DNA of 64,000 bases from Nageia nagi (taxonomy: Eukaryota > Pinophyta), in assembly GCA_050084985.1 (NCBI GenBank), contig JBITNC010000001.1, forward strand, positions 7,936,001 through 8,000,000, in the 5' to 3' direction. Below, one piece after another: positions 10,350-21,653 of the stretch. A model generated the notes under the pieces. That model was not told the origin of the DNA, searched no databases, and saw nothing but the letters and a program-made list of their open reading frames with translations. How positions within the stretch are numbered: position 1 is the stretch's first letter; each line of letters starts with the position of its first letter. A program made the translations under genes and the position numbers.

Positions 10350-13300
10350 TTGCTCAAAAATTCTATATCCGAGATAGGTGTTTTATCTACCTTCCACAAA
10401 ACTAGTGATTCCAATGACACTATATCCTGTAGTTCTCACTTCAAAGAATCAATCTTGCTTTGTCATTTGAGTAAGCTTTTCTCTATACTATCATAGACTC
10501 CTTTCCTTTGCATAGGGTGATTAATCCATGTCAATATCTCCATACTGCTCCCTAGATTCAAAGCCTTTAACTATTCATCGGAGACTTTGCTCATCTTTTC
10601 AATTGCCTTCTTGGCATCCTCTATTAGCAGTTCACAACTAACCTTTTTCTTAAGCACCTCTACACTGAGCTTATTTAACCCTTTAGAGCAAGTCTCCACA
10701 TGATTTTGAAATTGTATAACAATTTTCAAGTTTGAAGTGATTGATTTCCAGAACTCTTCTTTTATCTTTAGTGAAAATGCCTTGTCTACTTTATTTGTAT
10801 GAGCAAGCTATTGTAGTTGTGCCAAACTAGAATTTGGATTGATAATGGTTGCATCCTTCAAGGCCCTTTCGGTAACTTTAGTTGCTAGCTCTTGGTTCTT
10901 TGCCATAATGATAGCTTCTTTCTAGCCCAACTCTACCTTCTTTTCAACAAGTTCAACATCTCTTTTTGCTAATGCATCAACTATAGGAGCATTGGCCAAA
11001 GCTTTCTTCAACCCATCAATTTGATTGTCTGCAACTTTTAATTTGGAATTTTGAAGCTCTAGCTGCTTCTTGAGTGACTCATTAGACTTGAGCACTTTAT
11101 TATACTTAACCTCTAGCTTGGTGGCTTCAAAGATATTCAAGTTAACTACAATGTGCAATAACTCATTTTTGTCCTGCTTGGGCACATTGGCCAGGTTTAT
11201 CTTGATGCTCATATTCATAGCTGTGAGGTTCTTAGGACCTTCTTGAGATTAATGAGAAATTACCATCTCTAAGACCTTACTCTTGGAGTCCAAAAAACTC
11301 TAAAGCCTTACTGGATTGCTTGGTGGAGGAATCTTCTTCAGTTGCTTACCCATCTAATCCTCCTAATTACCTATCACTTGCTGGTACTATTGCATTATTC
11401 CATCTATTGAAACCTGCTACCTGGAGATAGTTACAAATGATGAACTGGGACTCAAATCTTGTATAGTTGTTGATGTAATTTACTTGGCTAGCATTGAAGG
11501 GCTAGCTTGGGCAAGGTTCGAGTTGATATTGATGACTAGGTTTACTAGTGAAAATGGATTTACAGGCATTAGGGGAAATTGAACGATAGGGTTGATGGAT
11601 TGTGCAGTTGAGGTGGAGAGTGGAAGTGCTTAGGGTATGACTAGTATTAGTATTATTGGTGCTACCAACAAAGAAGATGTAGCTAGGGTTAATTGAGAAA
11701 TTGAAGTAGAAGAAGTAGAGTGAAGAGAATGCATACCTGAATGTAGAGGGGCCTTATTTGACATGCTTCTATGATTGCATGCTTTGGGAGTTGTGTAAAG
11801 CCTTTCTCTTTGAAGAATATACTTTATTGACCTTCTATGTAGAGCTCTCTTGAACACTCTCTTCCAATGCTTGAGCTTGATCTTCCTTATGGCTACTTTC
11901 TTCTTCATCTAATGAATTGATGTCATCAAGATGATCTAAAAACCATATCTTCATAAATAGATCATCAGTATCTAACTCCAATGGTGTAAATTGATTCCCA
12001 GATTCAATCTAGTACTAATTAAAAGTTGTTATTTTCTCCACAGACCACTTATTGCTTTTAAACTATTTTATCATGTTTTTTGAAATGTCATCCCTTTTGG
12101 GATCATAATTCACTTTGATTTCATAAAAACTTAGCCAAGAAAAGAGCAAATCCTTGGTGACCATGGTTGTAGTCATTAGGTCTTTGTTCTCTCCCCTATT
12201 TCTCCATACTCAACCCTGAAGCTTGGTAGGTTTGGTTGTGATTAATTTTTTTCTAGAAATAATCCTTTAAATCATACAACTAGTATTGATTTAGCCTCTT
12301 TAGCTTTAGCATAATCAATTTCTTCTTCAACAATTTTCATCCTCCCCTACCTTGAAGCACCAAATTATTAATTTGATGGGGGATTGGGTAGATCTGCCTT
12401 TTCTTGGTCGTAATACCATATTTGGAATCTATGTAATCTAATTATCGATCATACTCTATGCTAAAGATCCAATCTACCACATGTATGGGTAATAGAAAAG
12501 GAGTGCCATAATACCCATATAAATGGAAAACAATCCTGTTATCCATGAAATACTAATGTTTGATCTCACCATGAGAGAGTCACAAATAAGATCTGGAAGC
12601 CTCTAATAGTTTGGGTGGTGGTGTGTTGACCAAGGCCATGGTCAGGGCTAGGAAATATTCTGCAAATGAGTAATAGCATCCTAAAGATCTAATTTCATCA
12701 TTTCAATTATACATAGACCTGACAACTCTATTACTATCGATTTTCCTCAATTGTAGCTCAATAAAGGAGTTAGGGTTTTAGTGGATGAAAAGCCAAATAA
12801 TGTAAAATACATAAGAGAAATCGGAACCATCATTTATTGTGGTTAACTGCTCTATGATACCATATGAAATTACTACCATCCAGTCAAACATGGTAGGGTT
12901 AGAAGGATGGGAGATTCTATAAGTAATAGTTGGTTGAGTAGGTGATGCAAATCTATCAGTTTCTTTCCCCATCACTATTCTAATCATAGATAGAAGCAAT
13001 TGAAGGTGGTGAGAGAAAAGAGATATAGGTACATCTATGAGAATTCCATGAAATCAATGGTAGAACATTTCTCCATCTAGTTTACAATGTTCAAGCTCAT
13101 CGTGGGGGAAGGTATCATATCGAGATCTAATAAAATAGGGGTTGTTTGAGATGCAAGTGAGTTGAAAGCAGCTACGATGGCTTGGGGAGTTAAATTTAAA
13201 ATAATTTTGCCTTGTAAGTCCCTAACTACCCTGTCTAATGGATCAAAATCTCCCTTTATCAATTCAATTAGTTTTGGTGCAGGAATACATCTATGTGGAA

Positions 13301-13451
13301 TTAAGTACATCAAACTAGAACCCATAGGTGGATGCATAATATGATTAAAATTAAAAACTAGGCACTTATCTTCAATTGTGCCTTTTGGGTTCTTATCTTT
13401 CGTAGTGATCTCGGTATCCCATAACAACTCCATGGAGTCGGTGAACTTCAA
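10350..13451 (-). pseudogene. Accessory ORF behind pol, coiled-coil C-terminus
   Basis: After integrase and before the 3' LTR, the minus strand carries a long decayed reading region in the same sense as gag-pol. The clearest parts are a 124-residue open stretch at 13077-13451 (start MKFTDSMELLWDTEITTKDK, later FDPLDRVVRDLQGKIILNL), a stretch at 12778-12999 (FDWMVVISYGIIEQL), and a 98-residue charged coiled coil at 10922-11218 with heptads rich in Leu, Lys and Glu. I do not recognise a known enzyme. The joined protein would be roughly 900 residues with a globular N-terminus and a coiled-coil end. Plant Tat-type elements often have an extra ORF here, but its function is unknown. Confidence 0.55.
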
Positions 13452-14149
13452 ATTCTTACCCTAAGCATGAGACATTTAAATTGCTTTGAAACATAGAGGC
13501 TAACCTCAAATACTGATTCTCTTACTATAATAATGCTTTCAAACTCCTTGCTTTTCAAAAAACTTGGATACTAGATGCTCTAAACTTGGAAATCCTATCT
13601 GCTCGAAAAACTTTGTGCTCAAATAAAACCAATTGCTTAGGGATATAGAGTTTTTTCTCAAATGCCTTCAAACCCTTGCATGAATAATGCATTTATGTTT
13701 TCATTAAAGGTGAATCATGTATATTCCCTTATTTAGTATTCTCTACACAATGTAATGATTGAGCCAACTTCATTAAATGCTAACAAGGCTTTGTTGGAAA
13801 CCAGGACCTTGAAACAACAAATAAAATAAATGCATAAAGCAAACACACTTAAGAAATATTTATAATATTTACAAGATGATGCATATCTATTTCAACTTAA
13901 CTCCCTGTCCATGCAGGTCGATAATGCTTTAAATGTTGGCCATTTACTGTAATCAATAATTCATGCCCATCAAACTTGGCCAATACACAGGCATTCTCTA
14001 TAATACATTTTGCTATTATATAAGGCTTGGACCATAATAATTCAAACTTCATATGTTTTACTAGCTTTTCACTATCCTCATCCCATTTTCAATGATGCTT
14101 TTCGGCTATCAAACCATTTCTTTACAATTTTTCTCCTTCTTTGTAAATT

Positions 14150-14900
14150 GATGTAAGCTTTTTCCCAAGATTCCTTGAGGTGCAATAATTCATTCATCTA
14201 GACTTACAACAATTCAAAGTCACCACTATATTCTTGAGCAATCCTTAGGGCTGAGAGCTCTATGTGATTGGGAAATTGAGCCCTTTTGCCATATACAAGT
14301 GCATAAGGACTAGTTTTTATTGAAGATTTAATGGTAATCCTCTTCGCCCATAAGGCCCAATTTAACTTCTTATGCCATGAACGAGGATTATCCTCCATTA
14401 TCCTTTTCAATTCTCACAAGATTTTTGTTGGTAGATTCAACCAATCCATTTCCTTGAGGGTAATAATTTGAATAAGCTTTCCAGTAAATACCATACTTCA
14501 AAACAAACTTATATACTTTAGCTCCAAAGAAAGCTGAACAGTTATCAGATATAATTGTTTGGAGGATGCCATACCTAGTTATTAGTTTTTCGATGAACTT
14601 GATAATGGTTTTCTGATCTACTTCTCTAACAGCTTCAACCTCTGACCACCTGGTAAAATAATCAATTGCATTGAGAATAAATTTGTGTTTAGTTGAAGAA
14701 TTAGGATTAATAACCCCAATGAAATCCACACCCCATTGCTAGAAGGGTTCTTTTACAATAATTGGTTGTAATGGTAGAGCTACATTTCTCCTACGGCCTA
14801 CAAATTTTTGATATTTCTCATAGTTTTTGTCTTTCGCAAATGCCTCATAGAACATGGTAGGCCAGTAATATCCTGCCTATACAATTATGCCTACTGTAGT
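14150..14900 (-). pseudogene. Integrase of the 12.8-kb element
   Basis: The minus strand reads AGYYWPTMFYEAF, the end of the zinc-binding region, then WGVDFIGVINPNSS at the start of the catalytic core. The core retains all three acidic residues: Asp in NAIDYFTRW, Asp in IISDNCSAFFG, and Glu in GLVESTNKNL. After a frameshift the C-terminal part continues as WHKKLNWALWAKR and SPYALVYGKRAQFP, the usual end of the core in Ty3/gypsy integrases. No chromodomain is visible, in contrast to the element at the right of the window. The frameshift and an upstream stop make it inactive. Confidence 0.85.
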
Positions 14901-15200
14901 ATAGCCGGAATAATATCCCTTGAAAACCTCAAAATGGAATTATTTGATTAACTAGGTAGTTTTGGATGAAGACACACACCTTAACAAGACCTCATCATGG
15001 TTTCTTCTATAGAGAACCTAATTTATCTCTATATAATTTTGTGCATGAATCTTAAATCTTCCTTTTTGTGAGGCATTGAGATGTAGAGGCAATTTTTTGG
15101 TCTGAAAGTACTTACCCAACTAAGACATCCAATCTCTTACTTCATCATCAGGACTTGCATCCAAATTTTTTAGTTCTATGAAATACATAATTTTTTCTCC

Positions 15201-15700
15201 TCAATTCATTTTGCTTGCTAACTGTTTGCAAAGAGCTCTTCCCCTTATAAGCTTGGTAAGGCAAATTTCTATGTCATATTTAAGGATTTTAGAGATCCAT
15301 CCAAGTCTTCTCTCACCCATCTCACCCTGCATAATATAAGACTTGACATCCAGGTGAATAGTTAGGACCAATATTTTACTTTGAGCTACATAATGTTTCA
15401 ACTTGCTAAGGGCCTTTAAGATTGCTAACACTTATTTTTTGATGAAAGTGTATTTTTCTTTGCAACTATTCATAGTTTAACTGAAGAAGGCTATAAGATG
15501 TTCATTATTATTGTCATCTTTCTATGTTAACATAGCGATAACACTTACATAGGAACCATATGCATATAATATGAATTCTTTGTTAAAATTCAAATTTCTT
15601 AATACCGAATCTTTGGTTATTGTTAATTTGATTTGTTCAAAAGCCAACTTCCCTTCTTCATTCCATACAAAAGATGTATCTTTTTTTAACATTGTGGTAA
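15201..15700 (-). pseudogene. RNase H following RT (12.8-kb element)
   Basis: The region after RT reads FVWNEEGKLAFEQIK, then FILYAYGSYVSVIAML, where the first catalytic Asp of the usual CDAS motif appears as Tyr. Next come LAILKALSKLKHYVAQSKI and LTIHLDVKSYIMQG, the normal end of the gypsy RNase H domain, broken by stops near 15430-15520. This is the RNase H found in all Ty3/gypsy elements. It is distinct from the second RNase H at 17034-17441. Confidence 0.75.
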
Positions 15701-16766
15701 TAGGTCTAATAATACCTGAGAAATCATGAATAAATATTCTTACAAAGTTTATCGATCTTAGAAAAGACTCCAATGCTTTTCTATTAAAAGACAGAGATAG
15801 TCTATTAATAGCTTCAACTCTATCTGGATCGATCGACCATCCTTCTTTGGAAATGACATGACCCAAAAGTTTGCCTTCATTTACTATAAAGATAGACTTG
15901 TTTGGGTTAATGGAGATTCCAAAATTCTTGCATTTCATAAAAGCCTATTCTAGATGTCGAATATGGTATTCTTTCTTGTGTGAGAATATAGTAATATCAT
16001 CTAGATATACCAATAAGCTTTTATTTATCAAATCCCTAAAAGCATGATCCATTGCTCTTTGGAAAGTGGCTTCGGCATTAATTAGCCCAAAAGGCATTCT
16101 TTGAAAAGCAAAAGTTCCCCATTTTTTGGTAAAGGCAATTTTGAATTGATCTTCATTCTTAACCCATATTTGATTGTATCTAGAGAAACCATGTTTTAGA
16201 GAGAAGCATTTCGCTCTAGCTATAGTGTTCAATATTTATTCCATTATGGGAAAAGGATAATGATCTTTCAAAGAAACCCTATTGAAACCTCTAAAATCTA
16301 CACATAATTGGATCTCTCCATTCTTTTTCCTGATAGGCACCAAGTTAGCTACCCATGTAGAATGCTTTATGGGATAAATTATACCAACTTTGTACAACTT
16401 CAATACTTCCTATTTCATGGCAAGCTTTATCTTAGGATTGACAGGCCTTTGTTTTTGTCTTATGGGTTTAGCATCCTTGATTAATTCAATGGTATGTTGG
16501 ATTATAGATTTATCAAACATCTTTAGATCCTCATAAGACCAAACAATTATATTAGCATACACTTTGCACAATTGTATGATCTTCTTAGTCTCTTGAAAGT
16601 TATTGCATGTACCAACTTTAATAAGTTTTTCAAGAAATATTTCACATTCTCTAAAATTATTAGGGTTAATGTTAATACCCCTCCTTTTCACTTGATCTTT
16701 TCTATCGAATAACCCTTTAAATGGAATTAGATCCTTTGGAATGGTGTTATTATTCAGTTGAATCAC
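15700..16766 (-). pseudogene. Reverse transcriptase of the 12.8-kb element
   Basis: The minus strand begins with the pre-RT linker (IIVWSYEDLKMFDKSIIQHT, then KPIRQKQRPVNPK). It continues with the fingers and palm: AFTKKWGTFAFQRMPFGL, ATFQRAMDHAF, and the catalytic box VYLDDITIFS at 15996-16007, which is intact. It ends with GKLLGHVISKEGWSIDP and LRSINFVRIFIHDF. Stops and frameshifts separate the three open stretches (16410-16766, 15945-16232, 15522-15938). A retained YLDD with breaks elsewhere is typical of an old but recognisable copy. Confidence 0.9.
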
Positions 16767-17033
16767 ATCCTATTCCCTAAAACAACCTAGATCTTCTTCT
16801 CCAATAGCATGGCACATAGACTGTTGTAAAAAAAATTGATTTACTTGAGCTTCATCTTGAAAAACCTACCAAAAGGAGTCATTATCTAAAACAGAGGGTC
16901 TAAAAATGAGTTGAATTCTCTTTCTTTGAAACTAATCATTTGTGGGATCAAAATTGGCTCCTATTTGAGCTAAAACATCAGCTTTCAAATTGAATTTTCT
17001 AGAGACTAACTGTATATGTAGTGCTTCAAGGTT

Positions 17034-17441
17034 TTAAAATAAATCCCATACCCTATTTTTGTAAGATTTTAGATAATGATGCTTTATAGAACATTTTCCT
17101 GTAACCTGATTCACCACTAATTCTAAGTCTCCTTTGACTATCAAGCATTTGGTCTTCACTTTAATTGCTTGTTCTAAACCAAGACAAAGGGCTTCATATT
17201 TGGCTACATTATTGGTGCACAACCATGTAATCCTATATGAAAACTTGTGGAACTTTTTAGTAGGATCAATCAATACTATTCCAGTGCCTGATCCATTTTT
17301 GGATCTAGCTCCATCGAAGAACATTTCCCAAATCTCACCTTTTCTAAAATCTTCAATAGTAAGTTTGGGTATGAAAGAATTTGGTTCCATCATATAGTAA
17401 TTCCCAAACTCTATATCGTGGATTGTGTTGAGCATATTCAT
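17034..17441 (-). pseudogene. Archaeal-type RNase H upstream of RT
   Basis: This open stretch of 135 codons contains WEMFFDGARSKNGSGTGIVL, TNNVAKYEALCLGLEQAI and IVKGDLELVVNQV. These match the archaeal/plant-type RNase H fold (RVT_3-like) with its three acidic residues preserved: Asp in FDGA, Glu in KYEAL, Asp in GDLEL. It lies between protease and RT, about 270 bp before the RT linker. It is a second RNase H in addition to the normal one behind RT. In the other Tat-like element of this window the same domain lies after the normal RNase H. It is among the best preserved reading frames in this element. Confidence 0.85.
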
Positions 17442-17644
17442 AGAATAGGTGTCTTCGATCTAAAATTCTTCTAATAACTAATCTATTTCCTCCAATTGGC
17501 TTAACACTACATTAACTTCCTCTTTTTTTTCAACATGTACATCAGCAATCTTTTCATTATCTAGTCTAACCCTCTTATCTTGGTGGTGAACTCTTAGGAT
17601 AAACATAACCCAAACAAAGGAGGTAGTTCAACCACTACAATTTC

Positions 17645-17863
17645 TTATGTTATAACCATAGGACACTTGTGCAATTTCACAACTATATCTTTAATAACAC
17701 CAATAGTTTTGACCGATGTGGAATCTAATTGTAATACTCTTATAGATGTCCTTATAAGGGGTAGTCCCATGACATCACATACTACTTTAGGCATGACAGT
17801 AGTGGCTACTCTAAAGTTAAGTAGACAATTATGTAACACATACCCTTTAATCTCTAAAGTCAT
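17645..17863 (-). pseudogene. Aspartic protease fragment (12.8-kb element)
   Basis: The reading NFRVATTVMPKVVCDVMGLP followed by LDSTSVKTIGVIKDIVVKL matches a retrotransposon pepsin-like protease from the catalytic loop onward. The usual Asp-Ser/Thr-Gly triad before the A-(S/T)-T-T-x-MP block is replaced by Phe-Arg-Val, so the active site is lost. It lies between gag and the upstream RNase H, as expected for gag-pol order. Confidence 0.65.
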
Positions 17864-17869
17864 ATAGAA

Positions 17870-18560
17870 GGATGGGGGGGCTTATTTTTTCCCATTCCTA
17901 GATACTTAGATGTTTCAAAAAAATTCAACACCTTATCCATTCCTTCATTTAATGCAACCCAGGACATTCTTAATAGATCAATTTACCCAAAGAATATTTA
18001 ATGCATCAAACAAAGATACCCTAGCCAGAGTTCTTTTCAATTCTTCAATAATATTGAAATCAAGAATAGGTTGAGACTTACCATCTTTATCTACAAATTT
18101 TTGTTAGAATTGTTGAGTATCATCCCTCCTCTGGTGTTTGGGGAGTGAAGGGAATCGTAATTTTTGGATGATCTGGTCACTAGCCTCATCAATTTTAGGC
18201 ATATGTTTATCTTTTGAAACTAAAAATTTATGAGGTAAAACTTCTTTCCCATGTGCTTTATCCTTAAGGCTAGCAATAAAATCAATTTTCTTGACAACCA
18301 TAAGATCCTAGTTATTTGGGGGTTCAAAATTTCTATCTTGGTAATTTGATACATATGTCCTCTTTGCATACCTTATCTCCACAGCAAAGACACCAATGTT
18401 GGATGGAGAAAAATTCATCAAATTCACATTTCAGCTTACATTATTAATCATACCGAGAGGGGAATGCCTCCATTCCTTGAAAAATATTCTTGATACTAAT
18501 AGATAGGGTAGGATTTTTGCTCATGAGCATCATTACAAGCTAGGAAAAAGTTCATGACTT
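17870..18560 (-). pseudogene. Gag-protease linker region
   Basis: A 65-residue open stretch (18104-18301) containing ASLKDKAHGKEVLPHKFLV is in the right place to be the linker between gag and protease. No domain was recognised. Confidence 0.35.
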
Positions 18561-19641
18561 GTCCAAAAGAAAAGATTTGATCCATAGATAGGGTAGGATG
18601 TGCTAATTTTGAAACTTTTCAACAATTGAATATGGGAATCTTCTAGCATTATTTTGTCTACTCAAAAGAATGACTTGTTTAGCTATGTTTTGGCATAAGA
18701 ATTTCAATTCTCGGATCTCTTTCTATGTCGGTACTACCTGATTTACTCCAAATTGAGGTGGAGCAGGTAAAGCCAAAGGTGCTCTTAGGGCAAGCAAGGC
18801 TAGAGAAGATTGTTGCATAAGAAGAGGAATACTAGCCAGAGGCAGGGTCATACAGATTCTTTGAAGGCTTAATACCTATTTTTGAGGTAATGTTGGAAAG
18901 TATGGCATATGCATTCAGCTCGATAGCTTTCGTATAGAGATGAGCTAAGCTTTAGCAAACACTACTTGCCTATAGATTTCTGAAAATGTATTAACATCAA
19001 AATTCTAAATTTGAAATGAAAGATTCGAAGGGATGGCTCTTAGGTAATAAATCAATGCTTGAGATTACTGAAGCCTAACTGACACCGAGACTCTCTTCCA
19101 AAACTTTTAGAACCTGATGTTGAAGTATGAAATCTTCTCCTGTTCATATCTCTTAATAGATGTGAATTGGGTTAACAAGGAGAAAGGATATCCTACTTCA
19201 TTGAATTCTAAAATAAAGGGCTCTACCAATTGGGCCTATGAAGTAACAGATCCACTAGCAAGGCCTCAGTACCAATCAAGGAACTTACCCTTAAATGACT
19301 ACATCAGCAATCTCACCATAACATCTTCATGTTGAATATTATGAATCTTAGCCAGATCGGCTACATCCACACAGTGCTCATAAGCTAAAGATATCGTGTA
19401 AAATAGCTAAGGCTATGGGTACCCCATTGCCCCATGCAGGATAGATATTTGGAGCAACATTGGCCATGTTTGAAAGATAAAAAGGTACTGGTTTATAATA
19501 AGTTACTAAAGTATTAATACTACTCAAATATTTAGACTTGATCAGGGTCTTTTTGTTTGGAGTACCAAGTTCTTTACATTCTATAACTTCTTTTGTTGCC
19601 TTAGATTTGGATCTTGTCCACATACACTCTAATAGCAACAC
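18560..19641 (-). pseudogene. Gag of the 12.8-kb element
   Basis: The N-terminal 87-codon stretch (19378-19641) contains YKPVPFYLSNMANVAP and ends at the edge of the gag core. After a frameshift the minus strand reads HCVDVADLAKIHNIQHEDV, SFKGKFLDWY and LVEPFILEFNEVGYPF, the central gag fold of Ty3/gypsy elements (Trp-Tyr helix, then PF..EF). Downstream is an alanine- and proline-rich tail (LALLALRAPLALPAPPQFGV). No zinc knuckle was found. Several stops lie within the core. Confidence 0.7.
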
Positions 19642-19699
19642 AAAACTATGGGTTTTGAAAATGAAATGATGAATATAAAAGATCTTCTTGTATACGTAC

Positions 19700-19745
19700 C
19701 ACCATTTTTGCTTTCAGCAGAGTCACTAATAAATTTTTGCATCCC
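19700..19745 (-). other. Possible degenerate primer site region
   Basis: On the minus strand about 30-45 bases inside the 5' LTR is TTAGTGACTCTGCTGAAAG, which resembles the TGGCGACTC-type (tRNA-Arg) primer region of some Tat/Ogre elements. It lies further from the LTR than usual, so this is only a suggestion. Confidence 0.25.
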
Positions 19746-19768
19746 ACTGGACATGCTAAAAGATATAT

Positions 19769-21275
19769 TGTTGATTAAAATTGTGTAATATCTTCACCCA
19801 CTACAATCTTAGTAATAGTATATTATGAATAGACTATTTAAGATAACCTGATATTTGGAGAAGGTCGATTCCTTATACATTGGGCATAAACTATAAAGAA
19901 TAAGTAACTAGAAAGGAGAAAGGGTAAAATTACAAGGAATAAAATAAAAATATAGAGTAATAAGGAATAAAACAAGAGGGTGAATTACTAGTTCAACGTA
20001 GGCTTTCACAGTGTGTGAAACCTTGGCAAGAACCTAATGTAGTAACCACAAAGCAAGCCTTCACTCTCTTAATTATTTTTTAGCATACATTTTACCATTT
20101 AGCAAACACAGTTGTTCCAACACATTGCTATTATTATTCAGGAAACATTCATTAATTATCACAACATAACTAGATTAAAAATAATTGTAACAAGTGCTAT
20201 GAAAGAAAGGTCAATATAGTATCATATTGCTGAGAAAATAAAAGGTCTTCGAAAATAAATAAAAAGGGAAATACTAGGGATTCCACCCTCTATCTATTAT
20301 TACTAATTCTATTTATGCAAAAAATAAAGTAACTCTAATGTAATTGAAAAGATCAAACGGCTGCATAAAAACATCTTAATAGGTCGAATCTTCTTGTTTG
20401 AAGTCTTCTTGATTAGCAGTTACATCTTCTAAATTTTTCTAACCTCTCATGTCTTTCCTAAAATCTTTTGTAATGGTTTGCAGCTTCAATGAGGTTCTCC
20501 ATAACTGTTCCTACTTCTATGGAAGTAAAAAGCTATTTCATAAGTTCTTGAATGCTACTCCAATGGTTCTGAAACATTATGAGCTTTTTTGAGTATTTAC
20601 TTATATATGTGCTTTTCTTCCGGAGCTCTATAGTCATCCTAGAGATGTTGGTTTGTATACTTGGCCTTTCTTATTATTCCTTCTCTTGGGCTTTGTGTTG
20701 AATCAAACTAGAGTTACGAATGCTCTTGGATGACATTGTTTATCTTGAGCCCAATTGTAAGAACAAAAATGGGATCTTCACTTTTTGTGATGTTTCTTTT
20801 GGGGTAATATTCCACTTTGTTCATTTCTCCTTCATCCCATCTTCTCCAAGAGTTGCATATCCTCTTGATGTCATCATCTTTCTTACAGGTTTGGTAATAC
20901 AACAAAAATGAAACTTTGCTACCTCACATGACATCATCTCTCCTCAGACTCCGAAGAAAGAATCAAAAAGGACCTCCACACTTCGTAAACTCTTCTGATG
21001 ATATCATCATCTCCCAGGTCCAATGATATGACAAAAATAAAACTTCATTATTTTGTATGATGTCATCTCTCCTTGGGATCAAAAAAAGAATCAAAAATAA
21101 CCTTCGCACTCCATAAACTCTTCTGATGACATCATCATCTCCCAGGTCCAATTATGCTTAGCTTATTTTCATATGAAAGACTCTGAAATCTCCATAACTA
21201 CAAAAAGATGCTTTGAATACATTGAATATTCTTTCAAAAGCTTCTCAAAAATGTAGATTTATATATAAGTATATA
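19769..21275 (-). repeat. 5' LTR of the 12.8-kb element
   Basis: A 1507-bp LTR that starts TGTTGATTAAA and ends AAGTATATA on the plus strand; the terminal CA has changed to TA. A TATA-like CATATATAAG lies on the minus strand near 20596-20607. Confidence 0.9.
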
Positions 21276-21280
21276 GTGCC

Positions 21281-21653
21281 TTTGATTCATTATTTTGTAA
21301 AGTTAGGGTATTCATGGCATACTCCCTATGTTCATGTAGTAGACAAGCTAAATGTTAATTTCTTCACATTGTTGTTGGCTCTAGCATTTTCAAAGAGTTT
21401 GGGATTCATATATTGAACCAAAACAAAGTTTTTTTTCTTGAAGTTTATTGCATCAAGGCTTATCTCTTATTCCTCGACTTGTGCATCTTGGTATTCAAAA
21501 CCCAACCTATGTTTTTTGTGGTAAACCTAAGGATTTTCTACATGTCTTTTGGTTATGTCATAGGGCCTCTACTACTTGGTCATGGTTATTTGATTTTTTT
21601 CAACCCTTTAAGTTGAATCTTGTTGTTTGGCCTCATGTTTTACTTAAGGATCC
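21281..21653 (+). pseudogene. LINE C-terminal zinc-binding region (zf-RVT) relic
   Basis: The plus strand reads LSLIPRLVHLGIQNPTYVF, then C-G-K-P-K and DFLHVFWLCHRASTTWSW. This matches the zf-RVT domain at the end of plant LINE proteins, with the L-x-R..L motif, the Cys of a C-x2-C (second Cys lost), and the H-x3-x-C-x-x-(A/S)-x-x-x-W end. It continues from 8515 when the 12.8-kb element is removed. It ends in the GATCC target at 21649-21653 and resumes at 23050 as LREVWNNFRCSTLFHLWKL. Confidence 0.75.

Larger units (their letters stand above)
8516..21275 (-). mobile_element. 12.8-kb Tat-like Ty3/gypsy element, TSD GTGCC
   Basis: A complete LTR retrotransposon has LTRs at 8516-10021 and 19769-21275 and GTGCC at 8511-8515 and 21276-21280. 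All coding lies on the minus strand, so the right LTR is the 5' one. Reading right to left the order is gag, protease, an archaeal-type RNase H domain, reverse transcriptase, the normal RNase H, integrase, then a long accessory ORF on the same strand before the 3' LTR. The size, the second RNase H and the accessory ORF suggest the Tat lineage (Ogre/Retand relatives). The domain order is unusual because the extra RNase H precedes RT. Stops and frameshifts occur in every domain. Confidence 0.85.

Noticed and set aside
17134-17397. 87-codon plus-strand ORF
   Set aside because: Complement of the well-conserved archaeal-type RNase H on the minus strand.
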